From JBBROS01 sp965199595 (GTDB taxonomy: Bacteria > Pseudomonadota > Alphaproteobacteria > Acetobacterales > Acetobacteraceae): a stretch of DNA of 64,000 bases. Under the pieces are notes generated by a model. It did not search any database. It was not told the origin of the DNA and worked only from the letters and a program-made list of their open reading frames with translations. Position 1 is the first letter of the stretch. Each line of letters begins with the position of its first letter. Both the position numbers and the translations under genes were made by a program. This document shows positions 1 to 7,514 of the stretch, in pieces. The stretch lies in NCBI GenBank assembly GCA_965199595.1, contig OZ241182.1:558001-622000 (forward strand), in the 5' to 3' direction.

Positions 1-876
1 GCGGTGGACGGCGTCTCGTTCCAGCTCCGCGCGGCCGGCACCCTGGCCGTTGTCGGCGAGTCCGGCTGCGGCAAGTCCACCCTCGCCCGCCTGGCCGCCC
101 TCATGGAGCCGCCCACCGCCGGCGCCATCGCCATCGCCGGCCAACCCGCGGCCGGACCCACCCGCGGCACGCTGCAACTTCAGAACCAGATGGTGTTCCA
201 GAACCCCTACGCCTCGCTCAACCCCCGCCGCACCGTGGGCGAGGCGCTGATCGAGCCGCTCACCATCAACCGCCGCGGCGTCCGCGCCGACCGCATCCGC
301 GACGCCCGCCAGATGCTCGACCGGGTGGGCCTCCGCCCCGAGGCGTTCGACCGCTACCCGCACCAGTTCTCCGGCGGCCAGCGCCAGCGCGTGGCGCTCG
401 CCCGGGCGCTGATGCTGCGCCCGGCCGTCGTCACCGCCGACGAACCCGTCTCCGCACTCGATGTCTCGGTGCAGGCGCAGGTGCTGAACCTGATGCGCGA
501 CCTGCAGGACGAGCTGGGGATCGCCTACCTCTTCATCAGCCACGACATCTCCGTCGTCCGGCACATGGCGCAGGACGTGCTGGTCATGTACGCCGGCCGC
601 CCCGCCGAGCAGGGCCCGCGCGACGCCGTGCTCGGCCGCCCGCGCCACCCCTACACCCAGCTTCTGCTCGCCTCCACGCCCTTCGTTGACCCCACCCGCC
701 GCAAGTCCGCCACCGTCGTGGGCGGCGAGCCGCCCTCGGTCATGGACCCCATCCCCGGTTGCGCCTTTGCCAGCCGATGCCCCCACGCCACCGGCCACTG
801 CCGGGCCGAACGGCCGGCGCTGCGCAACGTGGACGGACGGCTGGTTGCCTGTCACTACGCGGAGCAGATGGCCTGA
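1..876 (+). CDS. Oligopeptide/dipeptide ABC transporter ATP-binding protein (5' partial)
   Basis: This is the ATPase subunit of a Dpp/Opp-type peptide importer, acting at the cytoplasmic face of the inner membrane. The frame is open from the first base, so the true start lies outside the window. Visible motifs are the Walker A loop GESGCGKST (nt ~55-81), the signature FSGGQRQR (nt ~367-390) and Walker B with the catalytic glutamate in TADEPVSALD (nt ~433-462). An H-loop SHD follows. The last ~60 residues form the oligo_HPY tail with cysteines (GCAFASRCPHA) typical of OppF/DppF partners. The stop is TGA at 874-876. The other transporter genes would lie upstream. Confidence 0.93.
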   Translation, partial: AVDGVSFQLRAAGTLAVVGESGCGKSTLARLAALMEPPTAGAIAIAGQPAAGPTRGTLQLQNQMVFQNPYASLNPRRTVGEALIEPLTINRRGVRADRIRDARQMLDRVGLRPEAFDRYPHQFSGGQRQRVALARALMLRPAVVTADEPVSALDVSVQAQVLNLMRDLQDELGIAYLFISHDISVVRHMAQDVLVMYAGRPAEQGPRDAVLGRPRHPYTQLLLASTPFVDPTRRKSATVVGGEPPSVMDPIPGCAFASRCPHATGHCRAERPALRNVDGRLVACHYAEQMA

Positions 877-913
877 CCGGCCAGGCGGCCCGCTGAGGGG
901 ATGGAACCGAGCC

Positions 914-1105
914 TTGCCAACGAGCGACGACGACATCGCGTGGCTGCAATTGTTCCGGGGCCTGAACCGGTCGGGCGCCGCGTTGCAGACCCAGATCCGG
1001 CAGTTGCTGGCGGCGGCAATCGAGCAGCAGCACCTCTCCGCCGGGCACCGGCTGCCGTCGTCGCGGCGGCTGGCCGGGATGCCGGGCGTGTCGCGCAGCC
1101 CCTGA
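914..1105 (+). pseudogene. MocR/GntR-family regulator, N-terminal fragment
   Basis: A TTG-initiated frame reads LQTQIRQLLAAAIEQ and then HRLPSSRRLAG. This matches the start of the winged-helix GntR domain of MocR-type (PLP-dependent) regulators. The frame stops at 1105, just before an IS5 transposase relic. Most of the helix-turn-helix and the whole aminotransferase-like domain are gone. Recognition rests on this short motif. It is probably a gene cut by the adjoining insertion sequence. Confidence 0.6.
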
Positions 1106-1115
1106 CTCACATGGT

Positions 1116-1355
1116 TCAGCGGCGAACAGAGAGGGGCTTGGCGGTGCGGATCAAGCGGTCGAGCACCTGGACAGCGAGGGCGACCTCGCCATGCTGACTG
1201 AGCCTGGATCGGGCGCGCAGCTTGGGCCCGACCAGGTGCTTGTATCGGCCCATGGTGGTTTCTGCGTAGTCGCGCTTCCCGTACTCGGTCGCACGCTGCC
1301 ATCCGATGCGGCCCCGTTGGCGAGAAGCCGGATGTGACGGTCGCGCGGGCTCTGC
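1116..1355 (-). pseudogene. IS5-family transposase, C-terminal relic
   Basis: The minus strand encodes the conserved IS5 transposase tail: RDRHIRLL, then IGWQRATEYGKRDYAETT, GRYKHLVGPKLRAR and a stop at 1116. The RDRHI part and the GWQ part are in different frames, so there is a frameshift near 1310-1320. The catalytic glutamate region (YGKRDYAETT) survives but the DDE core upstream is absent. It truncates the MocR fragment on one side and abuts the degraded type VI secretion locus on the other. Confidence 0.7.
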
Positions 1356-1793
1356 CCATCCGGATCAGCTGAACCCAGCACGGCCCGAACACTGTTGATG
1401 CGCTTGATGCCCGGCAAGAGACGTTGGCACGACTCGACCAAGCCGGTGGCGATCCGACCAAAATTCGATGTAATATGATGAGGTTGGAGCACCGCGTCAC
1501 GCGGCCAGCCCGGGTCTGGTTCGTCGAGCGGGCGCTGGTTGGCGACGCGGTCGATCAGGTCGCGGGCGGCGGCGGCCAGGGCCTGACGCGCATCGGTGGA
1601 GCGGGGATGGCCTCTGGCATCGGTGGCGAGGGCCTGGACGAAATCGCGGAGGTGGTTGTCGAACCAGTTGCGGCCGGCTTCAGGCAGCGGCGGACCGTCA
1701 TCCGCTGCTGCGGGGCAGGAGAGGCCGTGGCGGCGGCGGTGGCGGGGACGATCTTCGTGCTCTCGTCGCCAACCGCAGGGGCCGGTGGCTGCA
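1356..1793 (-). pseudogene. Unrecognised broken reading frame downstream of tagF-pppA
   Basis: Immediately after the TagF-PppA stop the minus strand opens a frame (MQPPAPAVGDESTKIV...) that closes. A second frame then carries protein-like sequence (NWFDNHLRDFVQALATDARG, ALAAAARDLIDRVANQR) without a start codon of its own. The simplest reading is one gene split by a frameshift near 1700 and truncated by the IS5 relic. I do not recognise the family. Its position suggests a type VI secretion component, but that is inference from context only. Confidence 0.35.
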
Positions 1794-3050
1794 TCAGGCG
1801 TTGTGGATGACGATGGCGGTGATGTTATTTTTCGCGCCGCCGATCAGGCTGTCCTGGATCAACGCTTCCACCATGCCGCCGGGATCGGCGGCGGAGAGCG
1901 CCTGGACGATGTCCTCGGTGTCGAGGACCTTGATGATGCCGTCGCTGCAGAGGAGGAAGGTATCGCCGGGCTGGATGACACCGTGGGCGGTTTCGAGGAA
2001 CGCGTCGGCATGGGCGCCGACGGCGTGGGTGACGGCCCCGCCCGTGCTGACGGCATGATCGGTCGTCAGCAGGTCGAGCGTGGTCCCGCGGAGCCGGTAA
2101 GCCCGGCTGTCGCCGGACCAGATGAGGCCGTATTGCCCGGCATAGGCCAGCAAGACGACGACGGTCGAGGCGACCATGGCGCTGTCGGAGATGGTGGCGG
2201 CGCGGGCCCGCAAGGCGGCGTTGGCCTCCTGGAGCAGCTCCGTCGCATCGTCGAACAGGGTGCGGAAGCTGAGGGGGGCCAGCACGCGGTCGAGGTGGTC
2301 GACGACCATGCGGCTGGCTTCCGCAGCGGCCTGATGGCCGCCGACGCCATCGGCCACGGCCCACAGGCCGAGGTCGGGGCGCATGAGCATGGCGTCCTCA
2401 TTGTGCTTGCGCCGGCTGCCGGCATGGGTGCGGCCGGCGCTGGGCAGCACGGCTGATGGCTTGAGGAACAGCAGCGGAAGGTCGTCGAGCGTGGCCGCGC
2501 CGCCCGGGTGTTCCCAGCCCCATTCGGACCAGTTCCCGTCGAGGGAGGCGGAGAAGTTGCCGGGTGGGGGCAGGCCGGTGCCCAGCAGCACGCTGGCGCG
2601 CACCTTCTCCGAACCGACGGTCCACCAGAGGCTGAACTCCACGTTGCTGCCCATGAGCACGCGGTCGAGGATGTGGGCGTACGTCCGGGACATGTCGCCG
2701 CCGTCGTTGAGGTCGAGGCGAATGGCGCTGGCGGCCCCGGGCAGGCGCGTGCCGGGGCGGGGATAGGGGGGCAGGCCGATGCGGGCGACGGCGGTGTCGA
2801 AGGCGTCGAAGTCGAAATCGTCGTCGAGTGCGGTGAGCACCAGTTGTTCGGCGGCGTCGAACCAGGTTCGGGCACTGTGGAACAGCGTGCCGGGGGACGC
2901 GCAGCCGGGCAGTTGGGCGGCAAGGATCAGCGGGAAGTAGCGGCCGACGCGATCCACGCTGGGGATCATGACGCCGGCGCTGGGCTCGGGACCACAGAGG
3001 CCGGGGCCGGGGACGAAGCGCCAGATGGGCGTATCGGCGTTGATGGGCAT
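1794..3050 (-). CDS. TagF-PppA fusion: type VI secretion post-translational regulator, TagF part truncated
   Basis: Residues 1-~200 match the TagF/ImpM domain (PIWRFVPGPGLCGP, SVDRVGRYFPL). Residues ~215-418 are a PP2C-type Ser/Thr phosphatase. Its motifs are HNEDAM, AVADGVGGH, WSGDSRAYRL and LLCSDGI. In type VI systems PppA removes the Fha phosphorylation that fires the apparatus, and TagF represses it. Two oddities stand out. The usual first ~60-70 residues of TagF are missing and an in-frame TGA lies two codons upstream, so they are not encoded here. The last PP2C metal motif, normally DN, reads NN (AKNNITAIV). No other tss genes are visible, so this is a remnant whose phosphatase may be impaired. 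Confidence 0.85.
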   Translation of the reverse strand: MPINADTPIWRFVPGPGLCGPEPSAGVMIPSVDRVGRYFPLILAAQLPGCASPGTLFHSARTWFDAAEQLVLTALDDDFDFDAFDTAVARIGLPPYPRPGTRLPGAASAIRLDLNDGGDMSRTYAHILDRVLMGSNVEFSLWWTVGSEKVRASVLLGTGLPPPGNFSASLDGNWSEWGWEHPGGAATLDDLPLLFLKPSAVLPSAGRTHAGSRRKHNEDAMLMRPDLGLWAVADGVGGHQAAAEASRMVVDHLDRVLAPLSFRTLFDDATELLQEANAALRARAATISDSAMVASTVVVLLAYAGQYGLIWSGDSRAYRLRGTTLDLLTTDHAVSTGGAVTHAVGAHADAFLETAHGVIQPGDTFLLCSDGIIKVLDTEDIVQALSAADPGGMVEALIQDSLIGGAKNNITAIVIHNA

Positions 3051-3053
3051 GGG

Positions 3054-3629
3054 TCAGCGGGTCTTTGATGGGGATGGCGGGCCGAACAGGGCGAGGCCGC
3101 CCGGGTAGGTGACGAGGCCGACCTCGCCATTCGCCGGGTCCCTGGCCAAGGTGAAGCTGAAGCAGCCGCCTTGGAGACGCTTGCCGTGCGATGTGCAGTC
3201 CGAAACGCCGATCTCATAGAAGACGAAGGTGCGATCCCCGTCGGGAAGGTCGGTCGGTGCTTCACCGGACTTGACCTTCAGGTAATCCAGCAACGTGCCC
3301 TTGGTTTCCGCAAAGCCGATGACGGTGCCGTCGAAGATGTCCCAGAGCTGCAGGTGCTTGCCGACCGTCACGCGTCGACCGACCAGGTCGTGGATTGTCT
3401 TGGTTTCCAGAAGGAGCGGCTGTTCTCCAGTTGCAGAGCGGATGACCCAGCTGCCCTGCAACTCGGCAGGCAAGGGCTTGTACTGCGGTTTGGCGCCGGC
3501 ACTTGGCATGGGGGCCGGCGTGGGAACCTCGATGGGCACGGAGACCGAAGCGGCGTGGGCGACGCCCGACAGCATCAAACCGAGGACACCGATGATGGGG
3601 CCAAGCCGAGCGCTGCGACGGATTGGCAT
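3054..3629 (-). CDS. Hypothetical secreted protein next to tagF-pppA
   Basis: A 191-residue protein. I start it at ATG 3629, which gives a clear Sec signal peptide (MPIRRSARLG...LSGVAHA, cleavage after AHA). The frame is open further upstream but overlaps the preceding gene. The mature part begins with a Pro-rich stretch. It ends with a compact domain containing two cysteines (SDCTSHGKRLQGGCFSF) that could form a disulfide. No family is recognised. The start lies one base after the upstream stop, and the stop is 3 bp before tagF-pppA, so all three genes look like one operon. A role with type VI secretion is only a contextual guess. Confidence 0.6.
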   Translation of the reverse strand: MPIRRSARLGPIIGVLGLMLSGVAHAASVSVPIEVPTPAPMPSAGAKPQYKPLPAELQGSWVIRSATGEQPLLLETKTIHDLVGRRVTVGKHLQLWDIFDGTVIGFAETKGTLLDYLKVKSGEAPTDLPDGDRTFVFYEIGVSDCTSHGKRLQGGCFSFTLARDPANGEVGLVTYPGGLALFGPPSPSKTR

Positions 3630-3630
3630 C

Positions 3631-4182
3631 CTACTTGGCGATCCAGACGACGGTGAAATCGCGGATCTCGCCGGCGAAGGCGTTTGCCGTGGAGGAGCCG
3701 GGTCCCTGATGCTCGCGGGAGCCGCTGACTTCACCGCTGACGATGCCGTAGGACGCACCGACCTTGCCGCCGATCGTGTCCTTGTTCGACGATGCGGTCG
3801 TGCTGTCTGTCTGCGACGACTTGACGATCGAAGCCTGGAACAAGGCGTGGGCGTTGGTGATCTTGCCGTAACGGCAGGTGTGGCGCCGTTCGATCGTGTC
3901 GATGCTGCCCATCTGGTTCAGACGAAGCGCAACCAGGGTCATCAGGCCACCGTGCGGATCGATCAGCTTGTGTTGGAACACGAGCGCGCCGTTGTCGTTG
4001 AGCGGGCGGAAGTCGCCCATCGCCGCATGTTTCACGTCGTAAACGATGTTGCCGTCGAGATCGCTGATCCCGACGAGGAACTGGTAATGCATGAGCGGAT
4101 CGGCGTCTTCGAAAAGCACCTGCAGGTTCATCGGTTGCAGATGAGACCGTACTTTGATGTCAGTCGTTGCGCTTCCACTCAT
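3631..4182 (-). CDS. Hypothetical protein, first gene of the tagF-pppA operon
   Basis: A 183-residue soluble protein with no signal peptide or membrane segment. The first ~115 residues look folded (HYQFLVGISDLDGNIVYDV, LMTLVALRLNQMG). They are followed by a Ser/Thr/Gly-rich linker (~120-165) and a short C-terminal strand ending FTVVWIAK. It is not recognised. It is co-transcribed with the secreted protein and the TagF-PppA fusion (gap 1 bp), so it may be an accessory or cargo of the lost type VI system. Confidence 0.6.
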   Translation of the reverse strand: MSGSATTDIKVRSHLQPMNLQVLFEDADPLMHYQFLVGISDLDGNIVYDVKHAAMGDFRPLNDNGALVFQHKLIDPHGGLMTLVALRLNQMGSIDTIERRHTCRYGKITNAHALFQASIVKSSQTDSTTASSNKDTIGGKVGASYGIVSGEVSGSREHQGPGSSTANAFAGEIRDFTVVWIAK

Positions 4183-4605
4183 TCTAACCGCCCCTCGTTA
4201 CCATTAGCGATAGGCGACGGCCCGGCGGACGCATAGCTCACATCCGCGTGATCCCCAAGAAATACCTGGCACACTGGAATGCGCCCTTCCGGGTGGGCAG
4301 ATCAGGCGAAATGGATGGCTCCTCTGCCTGGGCTTCCGGAGGATGGATGCGTGCTCCTCAACGGGCTCGTGGCGCTCCCGCAGCAGCCCGCGAGGAAGGG
4401 GAGGAAGCCGTGACACCCGGCGTCGCCATCCTGGCTGCCGCACGAGCCGAGGCCGCGCTCCCCGCCACTTGGAAATCGTGCCGTGTTGGACCGGCGGCCA
4501 TGCGCCGCGAGATCTCCAGCGTCGTGGTTCGTGGTGCAGACGTGCCAGATGCCTGAACGCCAGAACTCCCAGGCTACGCTGCGCCGTTCCGAGGACTGCC
4601 TCGGA
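4183..4605. other. No gene recognised
   Basis: About 420 bp between the hypothetical operon start and the nsrR stop. Frames on both strands are open in places, but only with compositionally biased peptides that look like GC-rich shadows. It presumably carries the promoter of the 4182 operon. No RNA gene or repeat is seen. Confidence 0.4.
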
Positions 4606-5055
4606 TCAGAGATGCGCCCGGGCCGCGATACCGAGCAGCGCCTGCAGATCGGTCCGGTTGCCGGCGAGGTCTGCCAGCGTGTAGCCGTCGAGCACGCGGA
4701 TGAAGGCGGACCGGGCCTGCTGCAGCGCACCGCGCAGCCCGCATGCCGGGATGATCCGGCAGGACGCGCAGACCGGCTCGAAGCAGGGGACCAAGGCCAT
4801 GTCGGGCTCGGTGCCGCGCACCACGCTTCCTATGATGATCTGATCAGCCGGTCGGCCAAGCCGCAGGCCGCCGCCCTTGCCGCGGACCGTCGTGATGGTG
4901 CCGGACAGGCCGAGTTGATGCGCAACCTTGGTCAGGTGGTTCTTCGGAATACGATAAGCGTCCGCAACTTCGCCGATGGTCGAGACGCCGTCGGGCTTGA
5001 CCGCGAGATATATCAGGAGCCGTAACGAAAAGTCCGTGTAAACGGTGAGCCGCAC
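4606..5055 (-). CDS. nsrR: NsrR-type Rrf2-family transcriptional repressor (nitric-oxide sensing)
   Basis: A winged-helix Rrf2 protein. The N-terminal motif LTVYTDFSLRLLIYLAV, the recognition region IPKNHLTKVAHQL and the wing VRGKGGGLRL are characteristic of NsrR. The Fe-S ligand segment reads CFEPVCASCRIIPACGL, giving three cysteines in the NsrR spacing (C-x7-C-x5-C) plus one extra. I chose the GTG at 5055 because it gives the family's usual (M)RLT start. ATG codons at 5091 and 5082 are in frame. NsrR binds a NO-sensitive cluster and represses NO-detoxifying genes. Here it is divergent from a truncated globin and a flavohemoglobin, with an operator-like palindrome between them. Confidence 0.88.
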   Translation of the reverse strand: MRLTVYTDFSLRLLIYLAVKPDGVSTIGEVADAYRIPKNHLTKVAHQLGLSGTITTVRGKGGGLRLGRPADQIIIGSVVRGTEPDMALVPCFEPVCASCRIIPACGLRGALQQARSAFIRVLDGYTLADLAGNRTDLQALLGIAARAHL

Positions 5056-5082
5056 AGTTCGTCCCCGATCAGCTTCGGCCAT

Positions 5083-5105
5083 AACATGCATTTTGAATCT
5101 TGTTT
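5083..5105. promoter_or_regulatory. Second, weaker NsrR-like site overlapping alternative nsrR starts
   Basis: AACATGCATTT is followed after one base by GAATCTTGTTT, an imperfect 11-1-11 arrangement. It shares the AACATGCA half-site with the stronger site at 5125-5147. The first half is close to the NsrR half-site AAGATGCATTT; the second half is poor. Its position at the nsrR 5' end would suit autoregulation. Confidence 0.4.
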
Positions 5106-5124
5106 TTCAAGCCGGCCGTACTTA

Positions 5125-5147
5125 AACATGCAATACCGATGCATGTT
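5125..5147. promoter_or_regulatory. NsrR-like operator (11-1-11 inverted repeat)
   Basis: The arms AACATGCA (5125-5132) and TGCATGTT (5140-5147) are perfect inverted repeats around a 7-bp centre. The whole 23-bp window has the 11-1-11 layout known for NsrR operators, whose half-site consensus is AAGATGCATTT. It lies in the divergent region between nsrR and the globin/flavohemoglobin genes. It therefore most likely mediates their NO-responsive repression. Confidence 0.65.
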
Positions 5148-5324
5148 ATGGACCGGAAGATGCCTCCATGGTTGTCGCTCGCAGGCTCCTCGCCTTTTTC
5201 CGCTGCCTGGAACTCTCGTCTGCGACGCTGTCGGTGCGCGTGCCGGTGATGGCCGGGCCATGATCCGGAGCCTCGTCAACACTCTGGCCTGGAACTTCGT
5301 TGCCGTAATCGCCGTGGTGACGCC

Positions 5325-5738
5325 GTGGTGAGCGCCGAACTCCCTGTCGGCGAACTGGTCAGCCGCTTCTATGGCCGGGTTCGCACGGACCCGCTGCTGG
5401 CGCCTGTGTTCTCCAAGACCCTGGGCGAGACGGATGCGGCGTGGTCGGCGCACCTGACCCGGCTGACCGACTTCTGGTCTTCCGTCATGCAGGGCAGCGG
5501 CCGCTATCACGGTGATCCGTTCTCCGCCCATCTCCGCCTGCCGGACCTCACGCCGGCCATGTTCGACCGGTGGCTCCATCTGTTCCATGCCACGTGCCAG
5601 GAGGTGCTGCCGCCAGACCAGGCCGCAGCTTTCGGCAGCCGGGCAGAGCGGATCGCCCTCAGTCTCCGGATGGGCCTGTTCGAGCGCTTGCCGGCCCGCA
5701 AGGCGCCCGATCAGGCTTCAGGCCCACCCGCCGGATAG
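5325..5738 (+). CDS. Group 3 truncated hemoglobin
   Basis: A globin of ~135 residues. Its pattern VSRFYGRVRTDPLLAPVF, then HLTRLTDFWSSVM(Q)GSGRYHGDP and AHL, is characteristic of TrHb3 (CtrHb-like) proteins. The histidine of the AHLRLP segment is the likely proximal haem ligand. Two adjacent GTG codons (5325, 5328) are the plausible starts; no ATG is available. It is co-oriented with the flavohemoglobin 75 bp downstream and shares the NsrR-controlled promoter region, so NO or peroxynitrite handling is the likely role. The last ~15 residues are a disordered Pro/Ala tail. Confidence 0.85.
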   Translation: MVSAELPVGELVSRFYGRVRTDPLLAPVFSKTLGETDAAWSAHLTRLTDFWSSVMQGSGRYHGDPFSAHLRLPDLTPAMFDRWLHLFHATCQEVLPPDQAAAFGSRAERIALSLRMGLFERLPARKAPDQASGPPAG

Positions 5739-5812
5739 AGCCTCGTTCGACCATCCCCGCAGTCACCCGCCCCGCTTGCGACCCGCAGGCGGCACCAGAG
5801 AAGGCTTGCCCC

Positions 5813-7066
5813 ATGCTGTCCGACCGTCATCGCGCCCTCGTCTCCGCCACGGTTCCGGCGCTTCGCGCCCATGGCGGGGAGATCACGCGCGTCTTCTACC
5901 GCGACATGCTCGCGGCCCATCCGGAGCTGTTCGACTACTTCAACCCCGCCAACCAACGCGACGGTGGCCAGGCGGCCAGCCTGGCGGCGTCGGTCCTCGC
6001 CTACGCCAGCCATGTCGCCGACCCGGCGCCGCTTTCGGGCATGATCGAGCGTATCGCCAGCAAGCATGTGAGCCTTGACGTCAAGCCGGCGCACTACCCC
6101 ATCGTCGGCCAGTATCTGCTGGGCGCCATCAAGGATGTTCTCGGCGAGGCGGCGACCCCGGAGATCGTCGAGGCCTGGAGCGCCGCCTACGGCCAGCTTG
6201 CGAACATCATGATCGGCCGGGAGGCCGCATTGGCCGAGGCAGGCGCCGCCCGGCCGCAGGGCTGGCGCGGGTTCAAGCCGTTCCGAGTCACTCGCAGGGT
6301 GCCGGAGAGCGATTTCACTGCGTCGTTCTATCTTGAACCCATCGATGGCGCTGCGCTGCCGCCGTTCCTGCCGGGTCAATACATCTCCATTCGGGTCAGG
6401 GTGCCCGGGTTCGATCATAATCAGGTCCGGCAGTACAGCCTGTCCTCCGCCCCGAACAGCCGGGAGTACCGGATCAGCGTCAAGCGGGAGGCTGCACCGG
6501 CCAGCGTGCCTGGTGCGCCGCCGGGCCTGGTCTCCGGTTGGCTGCACGACACGGTGCACGAAGGTGACCTGCTGGACATACATATGCCGCTGGGCGACTT
6601 CGTGCTGCAGCCCGGCACCCATCCGCTCGTGCTGATCAGCGGCGGCTCGGGCATCACCGCCGTGCTCAGCATGCTGGAGCATCTGACCGGCCATGACGGA
6701 GGCGAGCGCGAGGTCGTGTTCCTGCACGCGGCCCGGCACCGCGGGCACCACGCCTTCGGCAGCCATGTCCGCGCGTTGGCCCGGCGCCGCCCGGGTGTTC
6801 GGGTGACGGTGCTGTTCGACGAGGTTGGGCCGGAAGACGAGCCGGGCGTCCACCACGATGCGGTTGGCCGCGTGACTGCCGACGTCATCCGTGTCCACCT
6901 GCCGGCAGTCCCGGCCGAGTTCTACTACTGCGGCCCGATCGGGTTCATGGCTGACGTGGACGCCGCGCTCGACACCCTTGAGGTGCCGCAGGCCCGGCGG
7001 TTCAGCGAGGCCTTTGCGCCCGATCCGTCTTTCGCCAGCACACGGGAGCGACATGGCACATCATGA
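5813..7066 (+). CDS. hmp: Flavohemoglobin (nitric oxide dioxygenase)
   Basis: A 417-residue three-domain enzyme that oxidises NO to nitrate using NAD(P)H and O2 in the cytoplasm. Residues 1-~140 are the globin domain, with the proximal-histidine region IASKHVSL. Residues ~150-260 are the FAD domain, with the RQYSLSS flavin motif. Residues ~265-400 are the NAD domain (LISGGSGITAVLSML, YYCGPIGFM). ATG 5813 is preceded by an AGAGAAGG ribosome site, and length and domain order are normal. It follows the truncated globin gene and is probably under NsrR control. Its stop overlaps the start of an IS1380 relic frame, so the downstream flank has been rearranged. Confidence 0.95.
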   Translation: MLSDRHRALVSATVPALRAHGGEITRVFYRDMLAAHPELFDYFNPANQRDGGQAASLAASVLAYASHVADPAPLSGMIERIASKHVSLDVKPAHYPIVGQYLLGAIKDVLGEAATPEIVEAWSAAYGQLANIMIGREAALAEAGAARPQGWRGFKPFRVTRRVPESDFTASFYLEPIDGAALPPFLPGQYISIRVRVPGFDHNQVRQYSLSSAPNSREYRISVKREAAPASVPGAPPGLVSGWLHDTVHEGDLLDIHMPLGDFVLQPGTHPLVLISGGSGITAVLSMLEHLTGHDGGEREVVFLHAARHRGHHAFGSHVRALARRRPGVRVTVLFDEVGPEDEPGVHHDAVGRVTADVIRVHLPAVPAEFYYCGPIGFMADVDAALDTLEVPQARRFSEAFAPDPSFASTRERHGTS

Positions 7067-7129
7067 CACCAGCAGCGGCAGCGAAGGTTTCGATCCAGGC
7101 TTCCGCACGGGGAGCGACGCGCCAGCGGG

Positions 7130-7305
7130 TTGCGCCACACCGCGCCATCGACCACCTGCGCACCGGCCCCGGGTTCAAGCTCGCCTGCGGCCGCCTGCCG
7201 GACACGGGGCGCGACCTGTGCTCGCAGCCGACCGTCTCGCGCCGGGAAAACGCGCCGACGCTGCGCGAGGTGATTCACCTGACCTACGCCATGATCGACA
7301 CCGGC
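7130..7305 (+). pseudogene. IS1380-family transposase, N-terminal fragment
   Basis: A frame running from 7063 contains DHLRTGPGFKLACGRLPD, RDLCSQPTVSR and NAPTLREVIHLTYAMIDT. This is the conserved N-terminal block of IS1380 transposases. Sequence before ~7130 and after ~7305 does not match, and the frame ends at 7398. Only ~60 codons of a ~450-codon gene remain. The relic lies between hmp and cyoA. Confidence 0.7.
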
Positions 7306-7475
7306 TCAGGTGGGCCCGCGCGGCGCAACAGCTTCCCCAGGCTCAGATCTTGGTCGGACATGGCGGTTTCCTGCAGCCGGCGAATCGGTTGGCATTGAAA
7401 GACGTCACGCGTCCCGCTGTTCCCCGCCGCAGCGGAGGGCCGAGCGCACAAATCCGACACGTTCATGAGGATTTC

Positions 7476-7514
7476 ATGGTAAGTGCTCAGCGTTCATCAA
7501 TGGTGCGGCATTGA
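7476..7514 (+). other. Possible original cyoA start codon region (short frame)
   Basis: ATG 7476 follows a GAGGATTTC ribosome-site-like stretch but runs only 12 codons. It stops at 7514, overlapping the TTG (7511) that opens the cyoA signal-peptide frame. A one-base shift would join the two, so this may be the ancestral cyoA start, now frameshifted. The evidence is positional only. Confidence 0.3.

Noticed and set aside
50..250. Long alternative reading frames in nearly all genes (for example 50-250, 8464-10551 minus, 15373-17283 minus)
   Set aside because: GC-rich DNA gives open shadow frames. These lack family motifs and overlap strongly supported genes.
4248..4556. Plus-strand frame of 102 codons in the gap before nsrR
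   Set aside because: Ala/Arg-rich sequence with no motif or ribosome site, and overlapping frames on both strands are equally open.
7284..7466. Minus-strand 60-codon frame next to the IS1380 fragment
   Set aside because: No family resemblance; it is opposite the relic and probably a shadow of IS debris.
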